Notes under the pieces: model-generated | Database searches by the model: none | What the model saw: only the letters and a program-made list of their open reading frames with translations | What the model was told of the DNA's origin: nothing | Position numbers and translations under genes: made by a program | Shown here: positions 20,820 to 20,908 of the stretch, one piece after another | Layout of the letters: each line of letters begins with the position of its first letter | Position numbering within the stretch: position 1 is the first letter of the stretch | Assembly: GCA_028697875.1 (NCBI GenBank) | Contig: JAQVEQ010000020.1 | Span: forward strand, 1 to 20,908 | Length of the DNA: 20,908 nt | Origin: Novosphingobium sp. | GTDB taxonomy: Bacteria; Pseudomonadota; Alphaproteobacteria; Sphingomonadales; Sphingomonadaceae | Reading direction: 5' to 3'

Positions 20820-20830
20820 GGGCCGCGCGA

Positions 20831-20908
20831 CTACTTCTTTAGCGCGTCGCGAATTTCGGTCAGCAGGTCGATCTCGCTCGGCCCGGCAGGCGGTGGCGGG
20901 GCTGCTTC
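20831..20908 (-). CDS. mscL: Large-conductance mechanosensitive channel MscL, C-terminal fragment
   Basis: Only the last 25 residues and the TAG stop are inside the window. They read a Pro/Ala-rich linker (EAAPPPPAGP) and then SEIDLLTEIRDALKK. The LLTEIRDxLK ending is the cytoplasmic C-terminal helix of MscL, which bundles in the pentameric channel; MscL releases solutes under sudden osmotic down-shock. The stop is 12 bp from the -35 of ssrA, on the same strand. The identification rests on this short motif alone. Confidence 0.75.
   Translation of the reverse strand, partial: EAAPPPPAGPSEIDLLTEIRDALKK

Overview
The window looks like a core-chromosome segment of an alphaproteobacterium, most likely order Sphingomonadales (Erythrobacteraceae/Novosphingobium type). 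The support is high GC, the order lptD-surA-pdxA-rsmA, an HdaA-type DnaA regulator, an M20 amidohydrolase/TetR pair typical of the group, and a circularly permuted (two-piece) tmRNA gene with tag ANDNEALALAA. The genus is an inference; no taxonomic search was possible. I see no prophage, transposase, CRISPR array, tRNA or rRNA.

Layout, left to right. (1) 1-2385, minus strand: a DUF2066-like membrane-anchored protein, hdaA and a serine acetyltransferase cut by the window edge. (2) 2455-4171, plus strand: purM-purN overlapping by 8 bp, diverging from (1). (3) 4176-5294, minus strand: a YdcH/DUF465 small protein, an acidic 84-residue unknown, and an Rrf2-family NsrR-like regulator. (4) 5434-7074, plus strand: hcp (hybrid cluster protein), closed by a bidirectional terminator. 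(5) 7181-9633, minus strand: pepA-holC-ndk. (6) 9735-15461, plus strand: lptD, surA, pdxA and rsmA, with a REP-like inverted repeat between the last two. (7) 15464-17588: a secreted M20 amidohydrolase (minus, TTG start) diverging from a TetR regulator (plus). (8) 17605-19692, minus strand: malate synthase G. (9) 20003-20257, plus strand: a small two-helix membrane protein, then a 98-bp-period tandem repeat. (10) 20520-20908, minus strand: the permuted ssrA gene with a good promoter, and the C-terminus of mscL at the window end.

How the genes work together. Region 1-2 joins purine synthesis (purM, purN) to replication-initiation control (hdaA). Region 3-4 is a nitrosative-stress module: the Fe-S regulator faces hcp across a 139-bp region that holds two 23-bp NsrR-like dyads, 38 bp apart, one of them superimposed on an FNR/Dnr-type box. 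Region 6 couples LPS transport to the outer membrane (LptD) with its periplasmic chaperone (SurA), then PLP synthesis and 16S rRNA dimethylation. ssrA supplies ribosome rescue.

Most of the window is ordinary conserved gene content. The parts most worth a second look are the hcp operator region, the permuted tmRNA with its atypical T-loop, and the unexplained tandem repeat beside it.
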